A stretch of DNA of 20,100 nt from Mariniphaga sp. (GTDB lineage: Bacteria > Bacteroidota > Bacteroidia > Bacteroidales > Prolixibacteraceae), in contig JABMQB010000633.1 in the NCBI GenBank assembly GCA_013203525.1, positions 1 through 20,100 on the forward strand, in the 5' to 3' direction. The first letter of the stretch is position 1. Every line of letters starts with the position of its first letter. Below, piece by piece: positions 7,832 to 15,730 of this stretch. Made by a program: the position numbers and the translations under genes. The notes under the pieces were generated by a model. That model ran no database searches and was not told where the DNA came from. It worked only from the letters and a program-made list of their open reading frames with translations.

Positions 7832-7845
7832 ATTAATGCATTAAT
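7832..7845. promoter_or_regulatory. Perfect 14-bp palindrome upstream of the DUF2807 gene
   Basis: ATTAATGCATTAAT is identical to its reverse complement and ends 10 nt before the ATG at 7856. Position and symmetry fit an operator for a dimeric regulator or the leader of this gene. It is AT-rich, so chance cannot be excluded, and I see no TAnnTTTG box nearby. Confidence 0.35.
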
Positions 7846-7855
7846 CTTAAAAATC

Positions 7856-8566
7856 ATGAAAACAAAACTATTTGCTTTTATTATCCTATTATCGGGAATT
7901 CTTATTACAAATCAGGCAGTTGCCGAAGACGAAAAAAGAGATGTCTCTTCCTTTTCTGAAATATCATTAAGAGTGCCAGGTAAGCTTTATCTTCAACAAG
8001 GAAACTCACAAAGTGTCGAAATTGAAGCAAAATCTTCGACCCTCGAAAAAATAATTACGGAAGTAAAAGGCGGGGAGCTTATTATTAAATTTGAAAATGA
8101 AAGATTTTTCTGGAGAAATTTTAAACCAGGTGAAATTGAAATTCACATTACAGTACGTGAAATTGAAGGTTTAGCTATTTCAGGTTCAGGCAATATTATT
8201 GCCAACGATGAAATTGAAACAAACTCTCTTAATTTAGCTATCAGCGGTAGTGGAGATATTCAAATTTCCGATTTAAAAGCCGACAGGATTAAAGCCTCCA
8301 TTTCAGGTTCAGGTGATATTGAAATTGAAGACGGTGGAGTTGCCGATGAATTGACAATTTCAATTTCAGGATCAGGAAATATTAATACTTCTGGTTTTGA
8401 AGCAGAAAATGTGAGAGTAAAAGTCTCCGGGTCAGGGAATTCCAGAGTTTTTGCTACAGACAACCTTGATGTAAGGGTTGCAGGATCGGGAGATGTGCAA
8501 TATAGTGGCAATCCGGATGTTGATTCTTCTATAGCCGGTTCTGGTTCGGTTAAGAAGATAAGATAA
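7856..8566 (+). CDS. Exported DUF2807 (head-GIN) beta-solenoid protein
   Basis: The 236-residue protein starts with a signal peptide (MKTKLFAFIILLSGILITNQAVA, probable cleavage before Glu24) and then carries a DUF2807-type domain. The hallmark is a ladder of SGSG or AGSG steps at residues 109, 130, 150, 171, 191, 209 and 227, spaced 18-21 residues apart. This spacing fits one turn per step of a right-handed beta-solenoid with turns of Gly and Ser. Family members are often annotated as putative adhesins or autotransporter-like proteins in Bacteroidota, but no membrane-anchoring or T9SS sorting signal is seen here, so it is probably periplasmic or released. Function is unknown. It is a single-gene unit with a hairpin terminator downstream. 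Confidence 0.88.
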   Translation: MKTKLFAFIILLSGILITNQAVAEDEKRDVSSFSEISLRVPGKLYLQQGNSQSVEIEAKSSTLEKIITEVKGGELIIKFENERFFWRNFKPGEIEIHITVREIEGLAISGSGNIIANDEIETNSLNLAISGSGDIQISDLKADRIKASISGSGDIEIEDGGVADELTISISGSGNINTSGFEAENVRVKVSGSGNSRVFATDNLDVRVAGSGDVQYSGNPDVDSSIAGSGSVKKIR

Positions 8567-8584
8567 ATGAATATTATTTATTAT

Positions 8585-8614
8585 AAAGGTTGCTCATACC
8601 GGGTAGCCTTTTTT
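8585..8614 (+). terminator. Probable intrinsic terminator after the DUF2807 gene
   Basis: AAAGGTTGC pairs with GTAGCCTTT (9 bp with two G-U pairs) around a 9-nt loop, followed by a T-run at 8609-8614. It overlaps the stop codon of the convergent tsaC-like gene, so one element separates the two. Confidence 0.65.
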
Positions 8615-9176
8615 ATTTCCTGATAATTTCAATTTTACCACCTGCCTCCAGTTTTATAATACTAGATGGACTTGCCGGGGTATGATCACCTTGTCTGTAA
8701 CTGACTACATAATCAACCGTTTCTTTAATTTCTGTTGATATTTGATCAAAATAAGCCGGAGGCTTTTGCCCACTAATATTTGCCGAAGTTGAAACCAGTG
8801 GCCTTCGAAATCTTTGTAATAATTTGGTAGTAAACTCTTCTTTTGTAAACCTAATCCCAATACTACCATCCGATGCAATTAAATTTTGAGCCAGGTTTCT
8901 GGCTCCCGGATATATTACCGTTAAAGGAGTTATAGAAATCTCTACAAGATCCCAGGCAACCTCCGGAACATCTTCAACATAGCGATCAAGCAATGCCGGA
9001 TTCTCCATTAAAACCAACATGCTTTTTGAATCAACTCGTTGTTTAATTTTATAAATTCTGCCAACTGCATCGATATTGGTTGCATCACACCCTATCCCCC
9101 AAATTGTATCGGTAGGATACAAAATAATACCTCCTTTTTTTAATACTTCAAGAGCATTCTTTATATCATCAACCAT
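8613..9176 (-). CDS. tsaC: Threonylcarbamoyl-AMP synthase (Sua5/YrdC/TsaC family)
   Basis: Makes threonylcarbamoyl-AMP from threonine, bicarbonate and ATP for the t6A37 modification of ANN-reading tRNAs. The 187-residue protein is the single-domain TsaC type, without the extra Sua5 domain. Family segments are all visible: GGIILYPTDTIWGIGCDA (residues 15-32), KIKQRVDSKSM (43-53), the SIGIRF strand (105-110) and STSANISG (129-136), which lines the nucleotide site. The open frame extends 87 bp further upstream inside the glycosyltransferase gene, but the ATG at 9176 gives the normal N-terminus. It overlaps the upstream glycosyltransferase by 8 bp (ATGGTTGA), which implies translational coupling. 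Confidence 0.93.
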   Translation of the reverse strand: MVDDIKNALEVLKKGGIILYPTDTIWGIGCDATNIDAVGRIYKIKQRVDSKSMLVLMENPALLDRYVEDVPEVAWDLVEISITPLTVIYPGARNLAQNLIASDGSIGIRFTKEEFTTKLLQRFRRPLVSTSANISGQKPPAYFDQISTEIKETVDYVVSYRQGDHTPASPSSIIKLEAGGKIEIIRK

Positions 9177-10290
9177 TTCCAAAAACTTTATTATATATTT
9201 CAAACAGTGCTGCTGATGTTTTTTCGTAAGTAAATTCCTGAGCACGCTTTTTCCCTTTTTCAATAAGCTGATTTCTCAGTTTTTCATTATTCAAAATATT
9301 ACTCATTAATTCACCAACTTCTTCAATATTTAATGGATCACAATACTTTGCAGCATCGGCACCAGTTTCAGGCATACACGATTTATTCGAGGTCAGGACC
9401 GGGCAACCTGATGCCATTGCTTCAATTATGGGAAGCCCAAAACCTTCAAATTCTGAGATGTAAACAAGCATCTGGGCATTTTGGTAAAGGCTGGGTAATT
9501 CTTCATCAGAAACCTCATTCAAAATAATTACATTTCGTTCCATGCCATTTTTTGAGGCAAATTCTGAAAGCTTAATTGCATATTGTGTAGGTTTTCCTAC
9601 AAGAACCAGTGGAATATTTATATTTGACGACAACATCCCTTTCAAGATATTCATTTGATTTTTTCTTAATTCGATAGTTCCAACTGATAATATATACCGA
9701 TCGGGCAAATTATATTTTCTTTTCAAAACTGAAAAATCTGCCTCTTCATTCGAATAAAACCGTGGAGAAATTCCCTGAAAAACAACATCAATTTTTGATG
9801 GATCAATATCAAGAAAATGAATAATATCATCACGGGTTTGGTTGCTTATAGCAACAATCCGGTTGGTTACATCGCAGGCATATTTTATTTTTTGTAAATA
9901 AATCTTCCGATCGATTGATTTATAATACTGCGGATAACGCAAAAAAATCAGGTCATGAATAGTTACAACCGACTTCACTCCTGTTTTATGAATACCAGAA
10001 GGTAGCTCATGAGTCAAGCCATGAAACAAATCTATTTCTTGCTTTTTAAGCATCCCTGATAAAGAAAAACTACGCCATAATGATTTAAAGATTTTTGATG
10101 CCGGACTATCTGGTGAATACACATCAAAATCAGACTGTTCCGGAAAAATTCCTTTTCTAATTTCCGGAGTAAATAAAACATAATCGTTTTCAGGAAAATG
10201 TTTTTTTAAAGAAATTAAAGTATTCCTGCTATAATTCCCAAGTCCTGCCTGATTGAGAAATGCCCTTTTTGCATCGAATCCGATTCTCAT
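9169..10290 (-). CDS. GT4-family glycosyltransferase
   Basis: A 373-residue retaining glycosyltransferase with the GT-B fold. The N-terminal acceptor domain has the glycine-rich loop QAGLGNYSRN near residue 14. The C-terminal nucleotide-sugar domain begins near DRYILSVGTIELRKNQ (197-212), as in mannosyl- and glucosyltransferases of family GT4. The EX7E motif is intact, with Glu282 and Glu290 in EFEGFGLPIIEAMASG. No membrane segment is predicted, so it probably acts on the cytoplasmic face of the inner membrane. The donor and acceptor sugars cannot be deduced. It lies 67 bp downstream of the decarboxylase gene and overlaps tsaC by 8 bp; no polysaccharide-biosynthesis cluster is visible around it. 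Confidence 0.9.
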   Translation of the reverse strand: MRIGFDAKRAFLNQAGLGNYSRNTLISLKKHFPENDYVLFTPEIRKGIFPEQSDFDVYSPDSPASKIFKSLWRSFSLSGMLKKQEIDLFHGLTHELPSGIHKTGVKSVVTIHDLIFLRYPQYYKSIDRKIYLQKIKYACDVTNRIVAISNQTRDDIIHFLDIDPSKIDVVFQGISPRFYSNEEADFSVLKRKYNLPDRYILSVGTIELRKNQMNILKGMLSSNINIPLVLVGKPTQYAIKLSEFASKNGMERNVIILNEVSDEELPSLYQNAQMLVYISEFEGFGLPIIEAMASGCPVLTSNKSCMPETGADAAKYCDPLNIEEVGELMSNILNNEKLRNQLIEKGKKRAQEFTYEKTSAALFEIYNKVFGNG

Positions 10291-10357
10291 AACCTTATTT
10301 TTCCTGAATTATAAAGATATAAAACAGGGCATATTTTTTATTTATTCTTTAACTATT

Positions 10358-11623
10358 TTACACTTCAAAATCGGGTAAAGCATTAAAATCAAGAGTTGCA
10401 AAATGGTCTTCTATTGTTTCAGCCCTTCTTATTTGCACAACTTCGCCATTTTTTCGAAGCAGAAGTTCAGCCGACCTTAATTTGCCGTTATAATTAAACC
10501 CCATCGAATGCCCGTGTGCACCTGCATCATGTATAACGACTAAATCGCCAGGTTTAGTTTCAGGCAATAATCTATTAATTGCAAATTTATCATTGTTCTC
10601 ACAAAGCGAACCGGTAACATCGTAAAGCTGGTTGCAATCTTTTCCTTCTTTTCCTAATACGGTAATATGATGGTAGGCACCATAAAGTGCCGGCCTCATC
10701 AGGTTATGCATACTGGCATCGAGCCCGATATATTTTTTGTATGTTTCTTTAATATGTAAAACAGTTGAAACCAGGTATCCAAATGGCCCGGTAATTGCGC
10801 GGCCAGATTCAAAGAATAGTTTGAGTGGTTTTAAACCATTCCCGGTTATAATTTTATTGTAAAGATTTTTTATTCCCTTGCTCATGTATTCCAGATCAAC
10901 TTGCTTATGCTCGCTTTTATATGGAATTCCAATTCCTCCACCTAAATTTGCAAACTCAAAACTGATATCCAGTTTTTCTGAAAGTTCAGCAATTAATTCA
11001 AAAATAATTTCCGCAGTTTCCACAAAATAATCCGGATCGAGTTCGTTCGAAGCAACCATGGTATGAATACCAAATCGTTTTACACCTTTTTCTTTTAATA
11101 TTTTATAACCGTCGAATAGTTGCTCACGGGTAAATCCGTACTTTGAATCCTCGGGATTTCCGATGATAATATTTCCATCTTTTAATGCCCCAGGGTTATA
11201 TCTAAAACAAACCAACTCAGGTAAACCTGCCTGTTTTTCAAGAAAATCAATATGTGAAATATCATCGAGGTTTATTATAGCTCCCAATTCAATTGCTTTC
11301 TGAAACTCCGCAGCCGTTGTATCGTTTGAAGTAAACATTATTTCAGCACCGCTCATCCCCATTTTTTCTGCAAATACCAATTCTGTCAATGAACTACAAT
11401 CGATACCAAAATCAAGGTTCCTTAATATTTTCATCAGATATGGATTTGGAGCAGCTTTAATGGCATAATACTCTTTAAATCCCTGATTCCAGGAAAAAGC
11501 ATTGTTAAATTTTTCAGCATATTCAACCATCCCCTTTTCCTCATATATATGAAATGGTGTAGGGTAATTTTCAGTTATTATATTTATTTGCTCTTTAGAA
11601 AAAGGTAATTTTTTCCTTTTCAT
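10358..11623 (-). CDS. lysA: Diaminopimelate decarboxylase-type PLP enzyme (fold III)
   Basis: The likely reaction is meso-diaminopimelate to lysine, the last step of lysine synthesis, and the 421-residue length is normal. PLP-binding features are clear: Lys56 in YYAIKAAPNP, the glycine loop LGGGIGIPY (227-235), and ESGR (272-275) in place of the usual EPGR. The active-site cysteine supplied by the partner subunit is Cys341 in SLCENNDKFA. GAHGHSMGFNYN near residue 368 is the usual C-terminal motif. One departure is HTMVASN (187-193), where most members have HIGS-type residues. It could therefore be a LysA paralogue that decarboxylates a related substrate. It is probably the first gene of a unit with the GT4 and tsaC genes. 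The 120-bp upstream gap shows only a one-mismatch TTACTTTG box. Confidence 0.82.
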   Translation of the reverse strand: MKRKKLPFSKEQINIITENYPTPFHIYEEKGMVEYAEKFNNAFSWNQGFKEYYAIKAAPNPYLMKILRNLDFGIDCSSLTELVFAEKMGMSGAEIMFTSNDTTAAEFQKAIELGAIINLDDISHIDFLEKQAGLPELVCFRYNPGALKDGNIIIGNPEDSKYGFTREQLFDGYKILKEKGVKRFGIHTMVASNELDPDYFVETAEIIFELIAELSEKLDISFEFANLGGGIGIPYKSEHKQVDLEYMSKGIKNLYNKIITGNGLKPLKLFFESGRAITGPFGYLVSTVLHIKETYKKYIGLDASMHNLMRPALYGAYHHITVLGKEGKDCNQLYDVTGSLCENNDKFAINRLLPETKPGDLVVIHDAGAHGHSMGFNYNGKLRSAELLLRKNGEVVQIRRAETIEDHFATLDFNALPDFEV

Positions 11624-11743
11624 ATTCTTTCAAATTGTAGTATTATATAAAAATAATAAAACAGCATAATTCAACCATTTGTTTCAAAGTAAAACACAAA
11701 AAATCAATAAGAGAAATAATTGATGGTGCAGTTTATTAAAAGA

Positions 11744-12541
11744 TCAATAATTAACTTCAAGATAATAACCGTTATGTTTCCTGATATTTAAAACAGAATC
11801 GTCCTCAAAAATTAAATACTGCCCTTTAACTCCTACTAAACTTCCTGATATTTCAGGCTGTTTGTCAAATGAAAGGCTTTTTATTTTTTCAGGAAACCGG
11901 GAAACAGGATAATTAATTTGAGTAACTTTATTTTCTTCAGAATAGTATTTTTGAAGTTCTGCAGGCAAATTCTTAAAAACCTCAGATTTTTCTTTCAAAA
12001 TATCAATTCCTTTGGCTATTTCATTTTTAAGCATTGCCCTCCAATTGGTTTTATCAGTTAAGATTTTTTTTAACCACACTTCAATGATTCCAGCAATATG
12101 CCGGTTTGGAGTTTTTGCCAAAATTACAGCAGAACTTGCTCCCTGGTCAATCCATCGGGTAGGAACCTGATGATGCCTGGTGACACCAACCTTAAGTTCA
12201 CTTGACAAAGCAAGATAAACATAGTGGTCAATAAGATCATGTTTTTCAGCCCAATCCATATCACGGGCAATACTAAGATGAGCTTTAGAAAGTTCAGGCC
12301 GTAAAACCGATTCGCCAGCTTGAGGTGCCGTTTGAAGACAATTATAACAAAATCCCTGGGCAAAAGATGTTTTAGTTTGTTTACCACAAGAAATACAATT
12401 TATTTTTCCTGAAAATAAAAATGAAATGGGTTTGCTGATTAATTCGTTTAGTGGAACTTCACTTTCGCCAACAGGTAAAAAATAATTAACAGGATTGGCT
12501 AACTCCGACCGCATTTTAAGAATATTCCCCTCAAATCTCAT
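11744..12541 (-). CDS. DUF2797 protein with zinc ribbon
   Basis: A 265-residue protein that I recognise as a DUF2797 member from the segments CISCGKQTKTSFAQGFCYNC (residues 49-68) and HYVYLALSSELKVGVTRHHQ followed by VPTRWIDQGAS (106-136). Four cysteines (49, 52, 65, 68) form a probable zinc ribbon. The following region has Ser78 and Ser85 where I expect cysteines in relatives. The central part has the motif order of GIY-YIG-like domains (VYL, KVGVTR, RW, then Glu154), which is a structural guess. The start at 12541 overlaps the ATPase gene by 11 bp and is supported by the family-like N-terminus (RFEGNILKMRSEL). The biochemical function of the family is not known to me. The partner ATPase is probably co-expressed with it. 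Confidence 0.82.
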   Translation of the reverse strand: MRFEGNILKMRSELANPVNYFLPVGESEVPLNELISKPISFLFSGKINCISCGKQTKTSFAQGFCYNCLQTAPQAGESVLRPELSKAHLSIARDMDWAEKHDLIDHYVYLALSSELKVGVTRHHQVPTRWIDQGASSAVILAKTPNRHIAGIIEVWLKKILTDKTNWRAMLKNEIAKGIDILKEKSEVFKNLPAELQKYYSEENKVTQINYPVSRFPEKIKSLSFDKQPEISGSLVGVKGQYLIFEDDSVLNIRKHNGYYLEVNY

Positions 12542-13664
12542 TTTCCTCTAGTTTGATACTTTGCTTGTGGACATTTTGCTTAATCCACAAATTTAAAAGC
12601 GGATCGCTCAGTCGGAATGATTTATTAGAATTAACCAGTAAAGTTCCATTCCCGGTTAGTGTTTTTAACGAGCGATAAATATTTACATTCGAATTTCTTA
12701 AAGATGAGTAAACTCCGGCTTTCCCATTTGTGATGGCCAAAACAGTTTTAATAAGTTGTTTGCTGGTAGCAATATCTTCCCAGGTTTTTTCGAGGTAATC
12801 TTTTTCTGAATAAATCATCTTCTGCAGCAACTCATTAAAACCTGGTAATCTCTCATTTATAAGATGATATACGATCATCTCCTGTAACGCAAGTTGTGAA
12901 TAATAAGGATGTCCGTTTGTAAAATCAAGTACTTTTATGATAAAACTTTCGGTCACATTAATATGATGATGCTCAAATTGCTTTTTATAAAATTGATTTA
13001 ATACCCTTTTATCGATTTCTTTCAATTCTATTTTTCTTGCCAAACGGTTAAATGGAGTTTTAATTCCTTCGAACAGAGAAAGCATTACCGATTCGTAACT
13101 CCCTGAAAAAAGATAAGATGTATTTAAGTGTTTTGAAAATTTTGATTTGAAAAGTTTAGTCAACTTGCCATCATCGAGTTTTTTATAATCGCCAAATTCA
13201 TCAAAAACAAATAATAATCTTTTTTTATACCTAACCGAAAATTGTTCGATAAAATCTATGCAATTGCCAAGTAGCTTATAATTATCAATTGATTTTTCGC
13301 CAAACTGAAGTAAAAAATCAAATTCATCAATAACTTTCTTTAACTCAGGATATTTATTTATCTCACTGGTATTATTAACAAATTCCCTAAATTCGGTGGC
13401 AAGGTTAATATTGTCCAATACGGCTTCAACAATTTCTGCAGCAAATTGATTAATAGATGTTATTGTAAAAACATCTATATAAGCAGTAAAAAAATTTCGG
13501 CTTTTTAATCTTTCAAAAATTTCAAATATTATAGAAGTTTTTCCAAATCTACGCGGGGCAGTCAAAACCACGTTTTGCCCCAAACGAAATTGCTCGATAA
13601 AAAAACTAATTTCATTTTTTCGGCCAATAAAATTTTCTCCAAGATCAGGATTAAATAAAAACAT
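12531..13664 (-). CDS. Archaeal-type AAA+ ATPase with C-terminal winged helix
   Basis: A 377-residue P-loop ATPase of the type common in archaea and sporadic in bacteria (PF01637-like, STAND-related). The order of parts is: an N-terminal FIGRKNEISFF box (12-22), Walker A APRRFGKT (36-43), Walker B LLFVFDEF (150-157), a sensor-like SYLFSGSYESVM (183-194), a helical lid, then a winged-helix region (TVLAITNGKAG onward). It ends with the SDPLLNLWIK motif usual in this family. No transposase, nuclease or membrane part is present. Members are ATP-dependent switches with poorly known roles. The stop overlaps the start of the DUF2797 gene by 11 bp. Upstream, a TATCTTTT box and an inverted repeat may hold its promoter and operator. 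Confidence 0.85.
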   Translation of the reverse strand: MFLFNPDLGENFIGRKNEISFFIEQFRLGQNVVLTAPRRFGKTSIIFEIFERLKSRNFFTAYIDVFTITSINQFAAEIVEAVLDNINLATEFREFVNNTSEINKYPELKKVIDEFDFLLQFGEKSIDNYKLLGNCIDFIEQFSVRYKKRLLFVFDEFGDYKKLDDGKLTKLFKSKFSKHLNTSYLFSGSYESVMLSLFEGIKTPFNRLARKIELKEIDKRVLNQFYKKQFEHHHINVTESFIIKVLDFTNGHPYYSQLALQEMIVYHLINERLPGFNELLQKMIYSEKDYLEKTWEDIATSKQLIKTVLAITNGKAGVYSSLRNSNVNIYRSLKTLTGNGTLLVNSNKSFRLSDPLLNLWIKQNVHKQSIKLEENEI

Positions 13665-13781
13665 ATTTCACACCAATTTTAAAAAAGGGTGAAAAAGATA
13701 GTCTATTTTATTTTAAATACAAAATATCTAATAATATTTAAAAACTGTAAATGATCATATAAAAGCCTTAAATAATGAATC

Positions 13782-13804
13782 ATACAATAATACAAATATT
13801 GTAT
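13782..13804. promoter_or_regulatory. Inverted repeat ATACAATA / TATTGTAT
   Basis: Two exactly complementary 8-bp arms (13782-13789 and 13797-13804) are separated by 7 bp. The spacer holds a second ATACAA, which pairs equally well with the right arm (ATACAA, 3-bp gap, TTGTAT). The element lies about 120 bp upstream of the ATPase ATG and about 87 bp past the original stop of the SDR gene. It could be an operator or a hairpin; there is no T-run right next to it. Confidence 0.35.
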
Positions 13805-13850
13805 AGTACGCGGAATGTATTATCCTTCAAATAATTATATTGTTAAGAAT

Positions 13851-13882
13851 AAAAAAGTATATTCAATTATTATCAATCGAAT
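13851..13882 (-). terminator. Weak AT-rich terminator candidate after the SDR gene
   Basis: On the minus strand ATTCGATT pairs with AATTGAAT (8 bp with one G-U pair), and a run of six T begins four bases further on. The stem is AT-rich and the T-run is offset, so this is only a candidate. Confidence 0.3.
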
Positions 13883-13890
13883 TAAGAATG

Positions 13891-14895
13891 TTATTTTTTA
13901 AGATATGATTCAATTAAAACATCCAGAAAATTATTATTCTCTTCAGAAATAATCCGCCTTTTTGGATCTGCATCAAACCAATCTATTGTTTTTTTAAATC
14001 CTTCTTAAAAAGGAATAGTCGCCACAAATCCGGGTACAAATGTTTTTATTTTTGTATTATCAAAAATTACGCTGTGCGCTTTATCGCCCCATAAATTTCC
14101 CCACATCCAACTCTGTCCGTTTTTATCTCCTACTTCACAAATAAAATCGGAAGCAATATGAACAATATTTGGTTTGGCGCCAGCGGCTTCACCAACAGCC
14201 TCGTAAATCTGATTCCAGGTAAGCAATTCATCAGAGGTAATATGAAAACTATGCCCAATTGCTTGTTGATGCCCAAGTAAACCATTAAATCCTTTTGCAA
14301 AATCATCGGAGTGAGTAATCGTCCACAGCGAAGTACCATCGCCATGTACTACTATTGGTTTCCCCTGCCTGATGCGTTCAATAATTGTAAAATCAGTCCA
14401 ACTGCCGATTGCAACCGGGATAACTGTGCGATATGTTAATGAAGGACGTACAATTGTTATTGGAAAATCATTCTCGCGGTAAAGCTTATTGCATAATTCT
14501 TCGCAAGCTATTTTGTCGCGTGAGTAATCCCAATAAGGATTATATAAAGGAGAAGATTCGGTGATGATCGGGTGCGAAGGCCCCTTTTGATACGCCGATG
14601 CGGAACTGATAAAAATATACTGGTTTGTAATATCCTTAAAAAGTTCATAATCTCTTTGAACCTCTTCAGGTTTATATGCGATCCAATTAACAACTACATC
14701 AAATTTATGACCATGTAAAACCTTTTTTACCTGATTGGAATTATTAATATCTGCAATTAATGAAATTGCATCCTCTGGTTTTTCAATCAGGCTTTTTCCT
14801 CTGTTAAGAAGATAAACTTCCATTCCTTCTTTCAAAGCCAGTTCAACACTTGAAATTGAAATATTCCCTGTTCCTCCGATATATAATATTTTCAT
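13891..14895 (-). pseudogene. Extended SDR (NAD-dependent epimerase/dehydratase family) with in-frame stop
   Basis: The frame from the ATG at 14895 encodes a Rossmann protein with GGTGNIS (residues 7-13), a serine-rich SSASA (97-101) and the catalytic YSRDK (Tyr124, Lys128). It is an extended short-chain dehydrogenase acting on an unknown, probably sugar-like, substrate. A TAA at 14005-14007 stops it after 296 residues (IPF-stop). The same frame then continues for 37 codons with family-like sequence (EGFKKTIDWFDADPKRR, then a helical tail ending ESYLKK) to a TAA at 13891-13893. The original protein was therefore about 334 residues, and one codon, probably AAA, became TAA. It follows the inositol-monophosphatase gene directly (TGAATG). 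The truncated form keeps all catalytic residues and might still work, or the stop may be an assembly error. Confidence 0.88.
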
Positions 14896-15690
14896 TCAAT
14901 TTATTTTTTTAATTAATTCAATAATTTGATTGTGAAGAATTTTATTTCCGCCTGCAACCGTAAAATTCCGGTTATAATTTGATTCGTTAATCGAATAATC
15001 CAGAGGTTTTCCAAATGTGTCAGTAAACAAACCCCCTGCTTCCTTAATTATTAATCCCGGACCTGCTATGTCCCAAATTTTTGTTGCCTGATTTATACAA
15101 CCTCCTATTCGTCCATCGGCGGTATAACAAAAATCAATCAGGCAATTAGCAGTTCTGAGGTTACGGGTGTTCTTAACCAATTCACCAAATATTTTAGCTT
15201 CTCTGTCTGTTTTCGAAAAATCTTCCGAATAATCTAATCCGTAACAAAAAAGCACATTTTTGAGGTTGGATTCTTTTGAAACAGAAATTGATTTTCCGTT
15301 CAAAGTTGCTCCTTTCCCCTTATCTGCAAAATAAATCTCATTATAAAAGGGCAGATAACAACCAGCCATAAGAGGCTCATAATTTTTTAAAACACAGATG
15401 ATAATCCCGAACCAGGGGAGGCCAACAGCAAAGTTTGATGTTCCGTCAAGTGGATCTACTACCCATGTAAATTCCGATCCTTTATTCTGAAAACCTGTTT
15501 CTTCGCCTAAAGTATTATGATCGGGAAAATTACTACCAATAATTTGCATTATTTCCTTTTCTGCGGCAATATCGGCTTTAGTTACAATACTGCTTTGGCT
15601 TTCTTTAATATCGTAATCCAAAATCTTCCCGAAATGATCCATAAGGATTTTTCCGGCTTCACGAAGTGAGGTTATAATTATCTTATTCAT
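14896..15690 (-). CDS. Inositol-monophosphatase-family phosphatase
   Basis: A 264-residue Mg-dependent sugar-phosphate phosphatase. Metal-binding residues are visible: GEE (62-64), the family motif WVVDPLDGTSNF (residues 76-87, with Asp79 and Asp82) and the C-terminal WDIAGPGLIIKEAGG, which matches the second signature WDxAAxxLIxxEAGG with Gly for the second Ala. The substrate could be inositol phosphate, another sugar phosphate, or 3'-phosphoadenosine 5'-phosphate; sequence alone does not decide. Its stop directly abuts the SDR start, so the two are co-transcribed and may act on one small-molecule pathway. The start is the first ATG in a clean N-terminus and is divergent from the URO-D-family gene across 103 bp. 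Confidence 0.9.
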   Translation of the reverse strand: MNKIIITSLREAGKILMDHFGKILDYDIKESQSSIVTKADIAAEKEIMQIIGSNFPDHNTLGEETGFQNKGSEFTWVVDPLDGTSNFAVGLPWFGIIICVLKNYEPLMAGCYLPFYNEIYFADKGKGATLNGKSISVSKESNLKNVLFCYGLDYSEDFSKTDREAKIFGELVKNTRNLRTANCLIDFCYTADGRIGGCINQATKIWDIAGPGLIIKEAGGLFTDTFGKPLDYSINESNYNRNFTVAGGNKILHNQIIELIKKIN

Positions 15691-15730
15691 ATGTTTTCAA
15701 AACCAAAATTGTAAATGATTTAAATTAGTA

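Larger units (their letters stand above)
13665..13890. other. AT-rich intergenic region upstream of the ATPase gene
   Basis: About 226 bp with no coding sequence that I can support on either strand. It holds an inverted repeat at 13782-13804, an AT-rich hairpin with a T-run near 13851-13882, and a weak TATCTTTT box close to the ATPase start. It is markedly AT-rich even for this genome segment. Confidence 0.6.

Noticed and set aside
9177..9263. Longer N-terminus for the TsaC protein
   Set aside because: The extra 29 residues come from inside the glycosyltransferase frame and are not family-like; the ATG at 9176 gives the usual N-terminus.
12531..13664. ATPase as an IstB-like or other transposition helper
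   Set aside because: No transposase, terminal inverted repeats or target duplications are seen nearby, and the C-terminal winged helix with SDPLLNLWIK is typical of the stand-alone archaeal-type ATPases.
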